Origin: W0P28-013 sp963593685
GTDB taxonomy: Bacteria > Bacteroidota > Bacteroidia > Bacteroidales > Paludibacteraceae
Length of the DNA stretch: 46,086 nt
Direction of reading: 5' to 3'
Assembly (NCBI GenBank): GCA_963593685.1
Contig: CAVBBP010000014.1
Span: 1-46,086, forward strand
The position numbers and the translations under genes are program-made. Shown in pieces: positions 31,815 to 40,168 of this stretch (the first letter of the stretch is position 1; each line of letters starts with the position of its first letter). The notes under the pieces are model-generated. The model ran no database searches. It saw only the letters and a list, made by a program, of their open reading frames with translations, and was not told where the DNA came from.

Positions 31815-33524
31815 ATGTCCCCAATCATCGGAATATCAGCAAATTACAAAGATGGCACATCGCGCATTGCCGATGCCTATGTGCAGGCGGTGGTGCTGGC
31901 TGGAGGCACGCCGCTACTCGTTCCCGTAACCGACGACGAACAGACGCTGGCCGCCGCCGTGCGCCAACTCGACGGACTTGTGTTGAGTGGCGGTGTCGAC
32001 ATCGACCCACACTATTTCGGCGAAGAGATAATTCCCGAGTGCGGCACTATCGACGCTACGCGCGACACCTACGACCTGCGCCTTATCAACTATGCACGCC
32101 GCTACCAAACGCCGATTTTGGGCATCTGCCGCGGCATGCAGATTTTGAATGTGCAGATGGGCGGCACGCTCTATCAGGACATCTACGCACAAAACACCGC
32201 CACGCTGCTCGGCCACGACCAAGGCAGCACGCCACGCACCGAACCGACGCACCAAGTGGCAGTCGCCGCCGACACCAAACTGGTCGAAATTGCAAAGACT
32301 AACACACTGAAAGTCAATTCGTTCCACCACCAAGCGGTGAAAGATGTTGCGCCTACGCTGCGCGCTTCGGCACACAGCACCGACGGACTGTGCGAGGCCA
32401 TCGAGTCGCCCGACTATCCGATAATCGGCGTGCAATGGCACCCCGAAAATCTGGCGGTGGCAGGTCAAAAAGAGCAGTGCGCGCTGTTTGAATGGCTGGT
32501 AAGCGAAGCCAAAATCCACTACGCGGCGCAACAAGTTCACCGTCAGGCAATTACGCTCGATTCGCACTGCGACACACCGATGGTTTATACCGACGGCATG
32601 GACTTTGGGCAGCGCAACGACGGCGCGTTAGTCGATTTTGTGAAAATGGACGAAGGTCGCCTCGACACCATATTTATGGCGGCCTATATTCCGCAAAAAG
32701 GGCTGGACGAGGCAGCCACCGCCGAAGCCACAAAATTGGCATTCGATACGCTGCAACTCATTCATAATCAAGTAGATAAAAATTCCAACAAAGCCTGCAT
32801 TGCCACTTCGGTTGCTGCCATCGAAGCCGCCAAACGCGCTAGACTGAAAGCCGTGGTGCCAGTGATCGAAAACGGCTACGCCATCGGCAGCGACATCGAG
32901 AATATCGCGCGTTTCTACGACCTTGGCGTGCGCTACATCACGCTCTGCCACAACGGCGACAATCTGATTTGCGACAGTGCCTCGCGTACACAGCACACCC
33001 ACGGCGGTTTGAGCGATTTCGGGCGCAAAGTGATAGCCGAAATGAACCGCCTCGGCATCATGGTCGATCTGTCGCACGCTGGCGAAGAGAGTTTTTGGCA
33101 AGCGCTCGACTGTTCCGCTGCGCCGATTATCTGCTCGCACTCGTCGGCACGCGCGCTGTGCGACCACCCGCGCAACCTTACCGATGCGCAACTGCGTGCT
33201 TTGGCTGCGGCCGATGGCGTGTGCCAAGTCTGCCTTTACGACGGATTTTTGACCACAGCCGAAGGCACTGCCAATGTGCAGACCGCCGCCAACCACATCG
33301 ACCACATTGTGCAAACAGCGGGCATCGACTGCGTGGGCATCGGTTCCGATTTCGACGGCGGCGGAAGCATCAGAGGTTGCCGCGCCAGCAACGAACTCAT
33401 CAACATCACCAAAGAACTGCTGCGCCGCGGCTACACCCCCGACGACCTCCGCAAAATCTGGGGCGAAAATCTCCTTCGTGTCATGAAAAAGGCGGAATTA
33501 GTCGCAAATAGCGAGAAAAATTAG
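31815..33524 (+). CDS. Fusion of gamma-glutamyl hydrolase (C26) and membrane dipeptidase (M19) domains
   Basis: A 569-aa two-domain protein. Residues 1-240 form a class I amidotransferase-like C26 peptidase: LSGGVDIDPHYFGEE, nucleophile Cys105 in GICRGMQ and His209 in VQWHPE. Residues 245-569 form an M19 zinc dipeptidase: His251 and Asp253 (DSHCDTP), Glu352 (VIENGYAIG), DLSHAGEESF, SHSSARALCDHPRNL and GIGSDFDGGG. The pairing suggests breakdown of gamma-glutamyl peptides and the released dipeptides, perhaps from peptidoglycan or glutathione-like compounds. There is no signal peptide. The ATG at 31815 is preferred over an upstream TTG inside repeats. Confidence 0.88.
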   Translation: MSPIIGISANYKDGTSRIADAYVQAVVLAGGTPLLVPVTDDEQTLAAAVRQLDGLVLSGGVDIDPHYFGEEIIPECGTIDATRDTYDLRLINYARRYQTPILGICRGMQILNVQMGGTLYQDIYAQNTATLLGHDQGSTPRTEPTHQVAVAADTKLVEIAKTNTLKVNSFHHQAVKDVAPTLRASAHSTDGLCEAIESPDYPIIGVQWHPENLAVAGQKEQCALFEWLVSEAKIHYAAQQVHRQAITLDSHCDTPMVYTDGMDFGQRNDGALVDFVKMDEGRLDTIFMAAYIPQKGLDEAATAEATKLAFDTLQLIHNQVDKNSNKACIATSVAAIEAAKRARLKAVVPVIENGYAIGSDIENIARFYDLGVRYITLCHNGDNLICDSASRTQHTHGGLSDFGRKVIAEMNRLGIMVDLSHAGEESFWQALDCSAAPIICSHSSARALCDHPRNLTDAQLRALAAADGVCQVCLYDGFLTTAEGTANVQTAANHIDHIVQTAGIDCVGIGSDFDGGGSIRGCRASNELINITKELLRRGYTPDDLRKIWGENLLRVMKKAELVANSEKN

Positions 33525-33834
33525 GAATTAGGAATTAGGAGTGAGGAATTTTTTAGTGAGTAGTGAGTAGTGAGAAGTGATTTTAATTACCCAATTATTT
33601 AATTAATTTGGGGAGGCGTCAAACAATTCTAAATTCTGAACTCTAAATTAAACGAAGGCTTTTCCCCCTATCGGGGGAAACGGGAAAGGGGGCGACTGCC
33701 AAAAATTAACAATAAACAATGAACAATGAATAATAATTGCGGTGTTTCAAATGCCGATAAAACTGAAATTTGAAACAGCGCGAAGCGCGAGAAACTTAGA
33801 AACTATTCAACAATTCAACAAATAAACAATCATT
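33525..33834. repeat. Repeat-word tract upstream of rpoN
   Basis: AGGAATTAGGAGTGAGG and GTGAGTAGTGAGAAGTG words, AATTACCCAATTATTTAATT, the 36-bp hairpin repeat (33658-33693), AACAATGAACAATGAATAAT words, and GCGCGAAGCGC followed by GAAACTTAGAAAC. No gene or TAnnTTTG promoter was found. Confidence 0.75.
33658..33693 (-). repeat. 36-bp hairpin repeat, copy 2
   Basis: Exact inverted copy of 2739-2774, with the same CCCCC / GGGGG hairpin. Confidence 0.9.
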
Positions 33835-35274
33835 GTGTTAAATCTGCAACAAAATCTGAAACTACAGCAAAAATTGTCGCCGCAACAAATTCAGGTGATA
33901 AAAATGCTGGAATATCCGACCGTCGAATTGGAAGAGCGCATTCGCGAGGAGATGGAGGCGAACCCTGCTCTCGACGAAGGCAAACCCGACAACTACAACG
34001 AGGCTACTGACGACGGCGACACCAACAGCGATGGCGACGATTTCGACCTGACCGAATACGCCAGCGACGACGACATTCCCGACTACAAACTGCAAACACA
34101 CAACCACTCGTCCGACGACAAAGAGGCCACCATGCCGCTCTCCGAACAACAGTCGTTCCACGAGCACCTTACCAGCCAGTTGGAACTGATGCGCTTGGAG
34201 CGCAAAATTTTGGGACTTGCCACCTACATCATCGGCAATATCGACGACGACGGCTACCTGCGCCGCAGCCTCGAAGCGATGCAAGACGACCTCGCCTTTC
34301 AGTTTGGCATCACCGCCAGCGACGACGAGATGCAGCAAGCACTCGATGCCGTGCAGAGCCTCGAACCAGCAGGCATCGCCGCACGCGACCTGCAAGAGTG
34401 CCTCGTGCTGCAACTCAAACACCGCGAGCAGACGCCCGACACGCAAAATGCCATCGCCATCGTGCAAAACTGGTTCGAGCAGTTCTCGAAACGGCAGTAC
34501 GACTACATTGCACGGCGGCTCAACATTGGCGAAGAGGATATGCGCCGCGCCACTGCCGAAATCAAACGCCTCAACCCAAAGCCTGGCAACGCCTACGCCA
34601 CTACGGCCGAACTGATGCAATCACAAATAACGCCCGATTTCATTGTCGAAAACGACAACGGACGGCTCACCGTGTCGCTCAACAACGCCAATGTGCCAAG
34701 TCTGCGCGTGAGCCGCGACTACGCCGACATGGTGAACGACTACACCGCCAACAAAGCCAATCAGACCAAGCAGATGCGCGATGCCATCGCCTTTGCCAAA
34801 CAAAAAATCGATGCGGCACGCTGGTTCATCGACGCACTGCAGCAGCGCAATATCACCCTGCTCAACACGATGAACGCCATTGTCGAACACCAGCGCGACT
34901 ACTTTCTCGATGGCGACGAAACCAAACTGCGCCCCATGAAACTGAAAGACATCGCCGAGCAGGTGGGCTACGACATCTCCACCGTTTCGCGCGTGAGCAA
35001 CAGCAAATATGTGCAGACCAATTTCGGCATTTTCCCGCTGAAACACTTTTTTGTAGAGACCATGCAGACCACCGACGGCGGCGAAACATCGAACCGCGCC
35101 ATCAAAAAAATCATTGCCGACCTTGTGGCTGCCGAAGACCCGAAAAATCCCGTCAACGACGACCAACTGACCGAATATCTGCGCCAATCGGGCTATGTGA
35201 TAGCGCGCCGCACCGTAGCAAAATACCGCGAACAACTCGGCATTCAAGTGGCACGACTACGCAAAGAGATTTAA
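33835..35274 (+). CDS. rpoN: RNA polymerase sigma-54 factor
   Basis: A 479-aa sigma-54. Region I is the Gln/Leu-rich N-terminus (LNLQQNLKLQQKLSPQQIQV) that contacts enhancer-binding activators; an Asp/Glu-rich region II follows (about 45-100); the core-binding domain and a helix-turn-helix (DIAEQVGYDISTVSRVSNSK) come next. The RpoN box ARRTVAKYRE sits at 457-466 near the C-terminus and reads the -24 element. The start codon is GTG at 33835. No sigma-54 activator (AAA domain) gene is in the window. A DUF1460 gene follows 51 bases later. Confidence 0.96.
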   Translation: MLNLQQNLKLQQKLSPQQIQVIKMLEYPTVELEERIREEMEANPALDEGKPDNYNEATDDGDTNSDGDDFDLTEYASDDDIPDYKLQTHNHSSDDKEATMPLSEQQSFHEHLTSQLELMRLERKILGLATYIIGNIDDDGYLRRSLEAMQDDLAFQFGITASDDEMQQALDAVQSLEPAGIAARDLQECLVLQLKHREQTPDTQNAIAIVQNWFEQFSKRQYDYIARRLNIGEEDMRRATAEIKRLNPKPGNAYATTAELMQSQITPDFIVENDNGRLTVSLNNANVPSLRVSRDYADMVNDYTANKANQTKQMRDAIAFAKQKIDAARWFIDALQQRNITLLNTMNAIVEHQRDYFLDGDETKLRPMKLKDIAEQVGYDISTVSRVSNSKYVQTNFGIFPLKHFFVETMQTTDGGETSNRAIKKIIADLVAAEDPKNPVNDDQLTEYLRQSGYVIARRTVAKYREQLGIQVARLRKEI

Positions 35275-35325
35275 TCATTTTTCATTTGAAGATTTGAAAA
35301 TTTGAAAATTATTTGCTGACCGTTC

Positions 35326-36129
35326 ATGAGTAAATATCGATTCATAATTCTCATCTGCCTGCTGTTTTTCTCGATTGCGGCAGCAGCGACGAACAATGAC
35401 TCCATTTTTGCGGTATGTCGTGTGCAGTGCGCCGCCAACGCCAATTTGGCACAAGTAGCGAAGCAGTTCATCGGCACGCCATACATGGCTGGCACACTCG
35501 ACGGCGACAGCGTGGAACAACTCAAAATTCGCTTCGATGCGTTCGACTGCGTTACATTCGTCGAAACGGCGCTCGCTCTCTGGCGCAGCAATGCGAAAAA
35601 TTACGACGAATTTGCGCGCGAATTGCAGCACATTCGCTACCGCAATGGCGCAATCGATGGTTACGCCTCGCGGCTGCATTACACCACCGATTGGCTCGAC
35701 AACAACGCACAAAAAGTCACACTCACCGACATCACACGCCGCTTGGGCGGCATCGTGCGCCACAAAAACACCGATTTTATGAGCCGCCACGCCGATGCTT
35801 ATCCTGCGCTCGGCGACACGGCGCAACTGGCTGCCATTCGCCAAATAGAGGCGCAAATCAACAGCCGCACATACTATTTTATTCCGAAAAATCGCGTGGC
35901 CAGCATCGCTGCGCAAATTCCCGAAGGCGCCATCATCGCCATCACTTCCACCATCGATGGGCTGGACTGTGCTCATATTGGCATTGCCACGAAACGCAAC
36001 GGCGCAACGCATTTGCTCCACGCATCGAGCAGTCAAAAATGCGTCTGTATCAGCAAAAAAACGCTCGCCGACTACTTGGAAAGCAACAAAAAATTCAGCG
36101 GAATTATCGTTGCAATGCCAATAAAATAA
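35326..36129 (+). CDS. DUF1460 secreted amidase-like protein
   Basis: A 267-aa protein with a signal peptide (MSKYRFIILICLLFFSIAAA). The body matches DUF1460, an NlpC/P60-like cysteine-hydrolase fold described as N-acetylmuramoyl-L-alanine amidase: LAQVAKQFIGTPYMAGTLD, then FDCVTFVETALAL with the catalytic Cys, and CAHIGIATK with the His. It likely acts on peptidoglycan fragments in the periplasm. It follows rpoN after a short TTTGAAAA repeat tract and may be co-transcribed. Confidence 0.87.
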   Translation: MSKYRFIILICLLFFSIAAAATNNDSIFAVCRVQCAANANLAQVAKQFIGTPYMAGTLDGDSVEQLKIRFDAFDCVTFVETALALWRSNAKNYDEFARELQHIRYRNGAIDGYASRLHYTTDWLDNNAQKVTLTDITRRLGGIVRHKNTDFMSRHADAYPALGDTAQLAAIRQIEAQINSRTYYFIPKNRVASIAAQIPEGAIIAITSTIDGLDCAHIGIATKRNGATHLLHASSSQKCVCISKKTLADYLESNKKFSGIIVAMPIK

Positions 36130-36146
36130 GAAAAAATTACACAAAA

Positions 36147-36177
36147 TTGTTTTTTCTAAAAAAATATCGTAAATTTG
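36147..36177 (+). promoter_or_regulatory. Promoter of the TonB-like gene
   Basis: TTG (36147-36149), 20 bases, TAAATTTG (36170-36177). The ATG at 36226 is 48 bases downstream; the element lies inside the longer open frame and rules out its upstream start. Confidence 0.75.
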
Positions 36178-36225
36178 CCGTGTGAAAAATTCGTTTTTAG
36201 AAGCGTTTTTAACCATAAACAAGCC

Positions 36226-36921
36226 ATGCAACAAATAAAAAAATCACCCGAAGCCAATCTCGAAAACAAGCGACTGACCTACACGCTGATGGGTTTGGTG
36301 CTTTCGTTCGCCGTTTTCTATGTGGCCTTTGAATGGACCGACAGAGATGTTGAAAAATACGATGTCGCTGTCAGTCAAGATGTTATATTCGAAGAAGAGA
36401 TGATAGAGCAGACCGTGCAGGAGGAGCAGAACACGCCGCCGCCGCCACCACCAGCCGCTCCCGATGTCATCGAAGAGATACAGATTGTGGACGATGATGT
36501 AGAAACTGCCGACATCACCATCAGTTCCGAAGACGACCAAACACAGGCGCAAGAGGTGATTCAAGCACCCATCGAGATGCCCGAAGAGGATCCCGAAGAG
36601 AACATTGTGTTTGTGGTGGCCGAAAAGATGCCATCGTTCCCTGGCGGTCAGCAAGCACTGATGAAGTACTTGAGCGAGAACATTCGCTACCCTGTCATTG
36701 CGCAAGAAAATGGCGTGCAAGGGCGTGTTATCGTGCAGTTCACCGTGCGCAAAGATGGCACTATCGATGATGTGAAAGTGGTGAAATCGGCCGACCCGAG
36801 CCTCGACAAAGAGGCGGTGCGCCTCATCAAATCGGTACCTGCATGGGAACCGGGTATGCAGCGCGGCAAAGCGGTACACTGTAAATTCACCGTGCCAATC
36901 GTATTCAAACTGCAAATGTAA
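36226..36921 (+). CDS. TonB family energy transducer
   Basis: A 231-aa protein with one N-terminal membrane anchor (about residues 18-37, YTLMGLVLSFAVFYVAF), a periplasmic spacer with a PPPPPPAAP run and many Asp/Glu, and a C-terminal TonB domain (about 145-231: FPGGQQALMKYLSENIRYP, GRVIVQFTVRKDG, KFTVPIVFKL). TonB couples the proton gradient to outer-membrane receptors. There are no exbB/exbD genes next to it, and the spacer is acidic rather than the usual Pro-Lys type. Its receptor is unknown; several TonB paralogues are usual in this phylum. Confidence 0.9.
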   Translation: MQQIKKSPEANLENKRLTYTLMGLVLSFAVFYVAFEWTDRDVEKYDVAVSQDVIFEEEMIEQTVQEEQNTPPPPPPAAPDVIEEIQIVDDDVETADITISSEDDQTQAQEVIQAPIEMPEEDPEENIVFVVAEKMPSFPGGQQALMKYLSENIRYPVIAQENGVQGRVIVQFTVRKDGTIDDVKVVKSADPSLDKEAVRLIKSVPAWEPGMQRGKAVHCKFTVPIVFKLQM

Positions 36922-36949
36922 TTGTAGACGGGCAGCAAAGCCAAACTAC

Positions 36950-36978
36950 AACTGCCTCGCAATTCAAGCGGGGCAGTT
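36950..36978 (+). terminator. Probable terminator of the TonB-like gene
   Basis: An 11-bp stem (AACTGCCTCGC / GCGGGGCAGTT, one T-G pair) with a seven-base loop; the following T run is weak. Confidence 0.6.
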
Positions 36979-37159
36979 TCGTTGAAACAAAGAAGGAGAC
37001 TTCTAGAAAGTTAGAAGTTAGTAGTTAGCAGTGAGCAGTGAAAACTTTGACGAAGACTAAGACGAAGACCAAGACAAATTATTTGAAGATTTGAAGATTT
37101 GAAAATTTGAAGATTGTGGCGTTTCGGCTACCGCAATTTGAAATTTGAAATTGTTTCTT

Positions 37160-37208
37160 CGCACGACGAAAAAACTTACTTGCAAAACTACAAAGGAATT
37201 TATAGAAA
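37160..37208 (+). promoter_or_regulatory. Shared upstream module, copy in front of pta
   Basis: CGCACGACGAAAAAA, TTACTTGCAAAACTACAAAG and GAATTTATAGAAA lie upstream of the pta ATG. The copy before the histidine kinase is nearly the same, including the CGCAC-ACGA part. Confidence 0.6.
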
Positions 37209-37229
37209 TCCACATAACCAAAAAATACT

Positions 37230-38228
37230 ATGGAACTGATAGCACAACTGACCAGACATGCGCAGCAGAACCTGCGCCACATTGTACTGCCCGAAGGCGA
37301 TGAGCCACGCACACTCGAAGCCGCCGACCGTGTTTTGGCCGAAAAAATTGCACGCCTGACGCTCATTGGCGACGAAAAGAAAATCCACGCTATGGCCGCC
37401 GAAAAAGGGTTGAAACATATCGGCGAAGCCACCATCATCAACCCCGAAACCGACCCGCGAATGTCCGTTTATGCCAACCTGCTCTACGAATTGCGCAAAA
37501 ACAAAGGCATGACCCACGAAGAGGCCGCGCAGAAAGCCAAAGACCCGCTCTATCTCGGCTGCTTGATGATAAAAAATGGCGATGCCGACGGCGAAGTGGC
37601 AGGCGCGCGCGGCACCACAGCCGACACCATACGCCCCGCTTTTCAGATAATCAAAACACAACCGGGCGTGAGCGTTGTGTCGGGCGCATTCCTAATGCTG
37701 ACTCCCGCCAAACAACTCGGCGAAGACGGTCTGCTGGTGTTTGCCGATTGCGCTGTCAATCCTTGTCCCACCGCTCCCGAACTGGCGCAAATAGCCCTAT
37801 CGACCGCCGAAACGGCACGCGTGCTTGGCGGCTACGAACCGCGTGTGGCGATGCTCAGTTTCTCGACCAAAGGCAGTGCCAAACACGAACTCATCGACAA
37901 GGTAACCGAAGCCCTGCGCATCGTTCGTGAGAAAGCCCCCGACCTGCAAATCGACGGCGAACTGCAAGCCGATGCGGCACTTGTACCCGAAGTGGGTGCG
38001 CACAAAGCCCCGGGCAGCCATGTGGCTGGCAAAGCCAATGTACTCGTTTTCCCCGACCTGCAAGCAGGCAACATCGGCTACAAACTGGTAGAGCGTTTTT
38101 CGGGCGCACAAGCCATCGGTCCCATTCTGCAAGGCATCGCCGCCCCCGTGAACGACCTCAGCCGCGGTTGCAAAGTCGATGACATCGTGAAAATGATTAT
38201 CATCACAGCAAATCAGGCGATAAAATAA
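37230..38228 (+). CDS. pta: Phosphate acetyltransferase
   Basis: A 332-aa short-form Pta that converts acetyl-CoA and phosphate to acetyl phosphate. It lacks the N-terminal regulatory domains of the long enterobacterial form. Family motifs are HIVLPEGDEPRTLEAADRVL at the start, VAGARGTTADTIRPAFQII, MLSFSTKGSAKHELIDKV and NVLVFPDLQAGNIGYKLVER. With ackA it forms the acetate-producing, ATP-yielding pathway of fermentation. ackA lies 474 bases downstream, separated by a four-helix-bundle gene. The upstream module at 37160-37208 suggests shared control with three other genes here. Confidence 0.96.
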   Translation: MELIAQLTRHAQQNLRHIVLPEGDEPRTLEAADRVLAEKIARLTLIGDEKKIHAMAAEKGLKHIGEATIINPETDPRMSVYANLLYELRKNKGMTHEEAAQKAKDPLYLGCLMIKNGDADGEVAGARGTTADTIRPAFQIIKTQPGVSVVSGAFLMLTPAKQLGEDGLLVFADCAVNPCPTAPELAQIALSTAETARVLGGYEPRVAMLSFSTKGSAKHELIDKVTEALRIVREKAPDLQIDGELQADAALVPEVGAHKAPGSHVAGKANVLVFPDLQAGNIGYKLVERFSGAQAIGPILQGIAAPVNDLSRGCKVDDIVKMIIITANQAIK

Positions 38229-38274
38229 TAAGTCAAAAGTCTATAAAGTGAAAAGTCTATAAAGTTGGGACACC

Positions 38275-38619
38275 ATGAAAATCGATCGGTTTGAGGATAT
38301 TTTAGCATGGCAGAAATCAAAAGATTTGACCAAGCAAATTTATATCGCATTTGCCGAATCGAAAGATTGGGGTTTCAAGGACCAAATTCAGCGTGCCTCT
38401 GTTTCAATAATGAACAACATTGCCGAAGGCTTTGAGCGAAAATCACACCAAGAATTCAAACATTTTTTATTCATAGCAAAAGGCAGTTGTGGCGAAACTC
38501 GTTCAATGCTACACCTTGCCATCGACCTCGGGAAAATAGATTTTGAACAAGGAAAAAATCTAATCAGGCAGTGTGAAGAAATTTCACGAATGCTTTCCGG
38601 ACTCGCTAAAACGCTCTAA
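38275..38619 (+). CDS. Four-helix-bundle protein (23S rRNA intervening-sequence protein family)
   Basis: A 114-aa helical protein. MKIDRFEDILAWQKSKDLTK, then QIQRASVSIMNNIAEGFERK and SHQEFKHFLFIAKGSCGETR are hallmark segments of the TIGR02436 family. Function unknown. It stands between pta and ackA on the same strand, 46 bases after pta, in a stretch with TATAAAGT words before it and CTTTACACACTTT words after it. Together with 9209-9580, it is the second case in this window of such a gene separating a normally adjacent gene pair. Confidence 0.88.
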   Translation: MKIDRFEDILAWQKSKDLTKQIYIAFAESKDWGFKDQIQRASVSIMNNIAEGFERKSHQEFKHFLFIAKGSCGETRSMLHLAIDLGKIDFEQGKNLIRQCEEISRMLSGLAKTL

Positions 38620-38702
38620 ACCAACACCTTACAACACTTTTCACTTTACACACTTTACACACTTTATACACTTTCACACTTTCTAACTTTATAAACTGAA
38701 CT

Positions 38703-39902
38703 ATGAAAATTCTTGTTCTGAACTGCGGAAGTTCGTCGATTAAATACAAACTGTTCGACATGGCCGAAAACGCCGTGTTGGCGCAAGGTGGCATCGAAAA
38801 AATCGGACTGCCCGACTCATTTCTGAAACTGACTTTGCCAAATGGCGAAAAAGTTGTTTTGGAGAAGGCGATTCCCGAACACACCGTGGGCATCGAATTC
38901 ATTTTCGAGCAACTGACTAGTGCGAAATATGGCTGCCTACGCTCGCTCGACGAGATTGATGCGGTAGGTCATCGCGTGGTGCACGGCGGCGAACAGTTTA
39001 GCCAGTCGGCGGTGATAACGCCCGAAGTGCTCGAGCAGATAAAAATCTGCGCCGACCTTGCGCCATTGCACAATCCCGCCAACATCAAAGGCATCGATGC
39101 CATCAGCAAAATTCTGCCCAATGCGCCGCAAGTGGCTGTGTTCGATACCTCGTTCCACCAAACCATGCCCGACTACGCCTACATGTACGCACTGCCCTAC
39201 GAATACTACGAAAAATATGGCGTGCGCCGCTACGGTTTTCACGGCACGAGCCACCGTTATGTGTCGCGCCGCGTCTGCGATTTTCTCGGGCTCGACTATC
39301 AGAAAACAAAAATCATCACGGCGCACATTGGCGGTGGCGGCTCCGTTACAGCCATTCGCAACGGTCGCTCGGTCGATACTTCGATGGGACTCACGCCTGT
39401 GGAGGGCTTGATGATGGGAACGCGCTCGGGCGATGTCGATTTGGGCGCAATCGTCTATCTGATGGAAAAAGAGGGACTCGACGCTGCTAAACTGTCGAAC
39501 ATCATCAACAAAAAATCGGGCGTGATGGGCATTTCGGGCGTTTCGAGCGATATGCGCGACATCGAAAAAGCCATCGGCGAGGGCAACCAACGCGCCAAAT
39601 TGGCGATGGCGATGTTTAACTATCGCATTCTGAAGTACATCGGGGCATATGCCGCTGCTCTCAATGGGTTCGATGTGCTGGTGTTCACGGGCGGCGTGGG
39701 CGAAAATCAGGCTGGCACGCGCCAATATGTGGCCGACGGCTTGAAATATCTCGGCGTAGAAATCGACAGCGAACTAAACGCCCACTCGCGCGGCGAAGAG
39801 GTGGAACTCTCCACACCACAATCGAAAGTGCGCATCGTGGTAATCCCCACCGACGAAGAGTTGATGATAGCGCAAGACACCTTAAATTTAATTAAGAATT
39901 AA
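38703..39902 (+). CDS. ackA: Acetate kinase
   Basis: A 399-aa enzyme making acetate and ATP from acetyl phosphate. MKILVLNCGSSSIKYKLFDM contains the phosphate-binding start, GHRVVHGGEQF the substrate Arg, FDTSFHQTMPDYAYMYALPY the central signature, RYGFHGTSHRYVS and HIGGGGSVTAI the adenosine-site loops, and FTGGVGENQ the C-terminal ATPase motif. It works with pta upstream. No promoter is obvious in the repeat tract before it, so it may depend on the pta transcript. Confidence 0.97.
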   Translation: MKILVLNCGSSSIKYKLFDMAENAVLAQGGIEKIGLPDSFLKLTLPNGEKVVLEKAIPEHTVGIEFIFEQLTSAKYGCLRSLDEIDAVGHRVVHGGEQFSQSAVITPEVLEQIKICADLAPLHNPANIKGIDAISKILPNAPQVAVFDTSFHQTMPDYAYMYALPYEYYEKYGVRRYGFHGTSHRYVSRRVCDFLGLDYQKTKIITAHIGGGGSVTAIRNGRSVDTSMGLTPVEGLMMGTRSGDVDLGAIVYLMEKEGLDAAKLSNIINKKSGVMGISGVSSDMRDIEKAIGEGNQRAKLAMAMFNYRILKYIGAYAAALNGFDVLVFTGGVGENQAGTRQYVADGLKYLGVEIDSELNAHSRGEEVELSTPQSKVRIVVIPTDEELMIAQDTLNLIKN

Positions 39903-40165
39903 GAATTAAGAATGAAGAATTAAGCGGCGTTGTTGGGCGCAATTCTGTCCCTCTGCTTGGAGCGTAGCGGAAAGATAGGGGGACGAGGAGCGTAGCGACG
40001 GAGGGGGTTAAATTCTAATTAAGAATGAAAAATTAAGAATTAAGAATTAACCAAATAACCAAATCCACAAAACAATGAGAAACCGCGCGCAGCGCAAGAA
40101 ACTTAGAAACAATTAGAAACAGCGCGAAGCGCAATTTGAAATTTGAAATTTGAAATAAAAAAAGA
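39895..40165. repeat. Repeat-word tract between ackA and the acetyl-CoA transferase gene
   Basis: AAGAATTAAGAATGAAG words (twice), GGAGCGTAGCGGAAAG and GGAGCGTAGCGACGG motifs, GCGCGCAGCGC and GCGCGAAGCGC hairpins joined to GAAACTTAGAAAC, then TTGAAAT words up to 40156. No gene. Confidence 0.75.
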
Positions 40166-40168
40166 ACA

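Larger units (their letters stand above)
36922..37229. other. Intergenic region between tonB-like gene and pta
   Basis: It holds a terminator (36950-36978), GACGAAGACTAAGACGAAG words (about 37049; reverse complement at about 2779), TTTGAAGA words (37082-37113), TTTCGGCTACCGCAATTTG (about 37122) and the shared upstream module (37160-37208). No gene. Confidence 0.75.
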
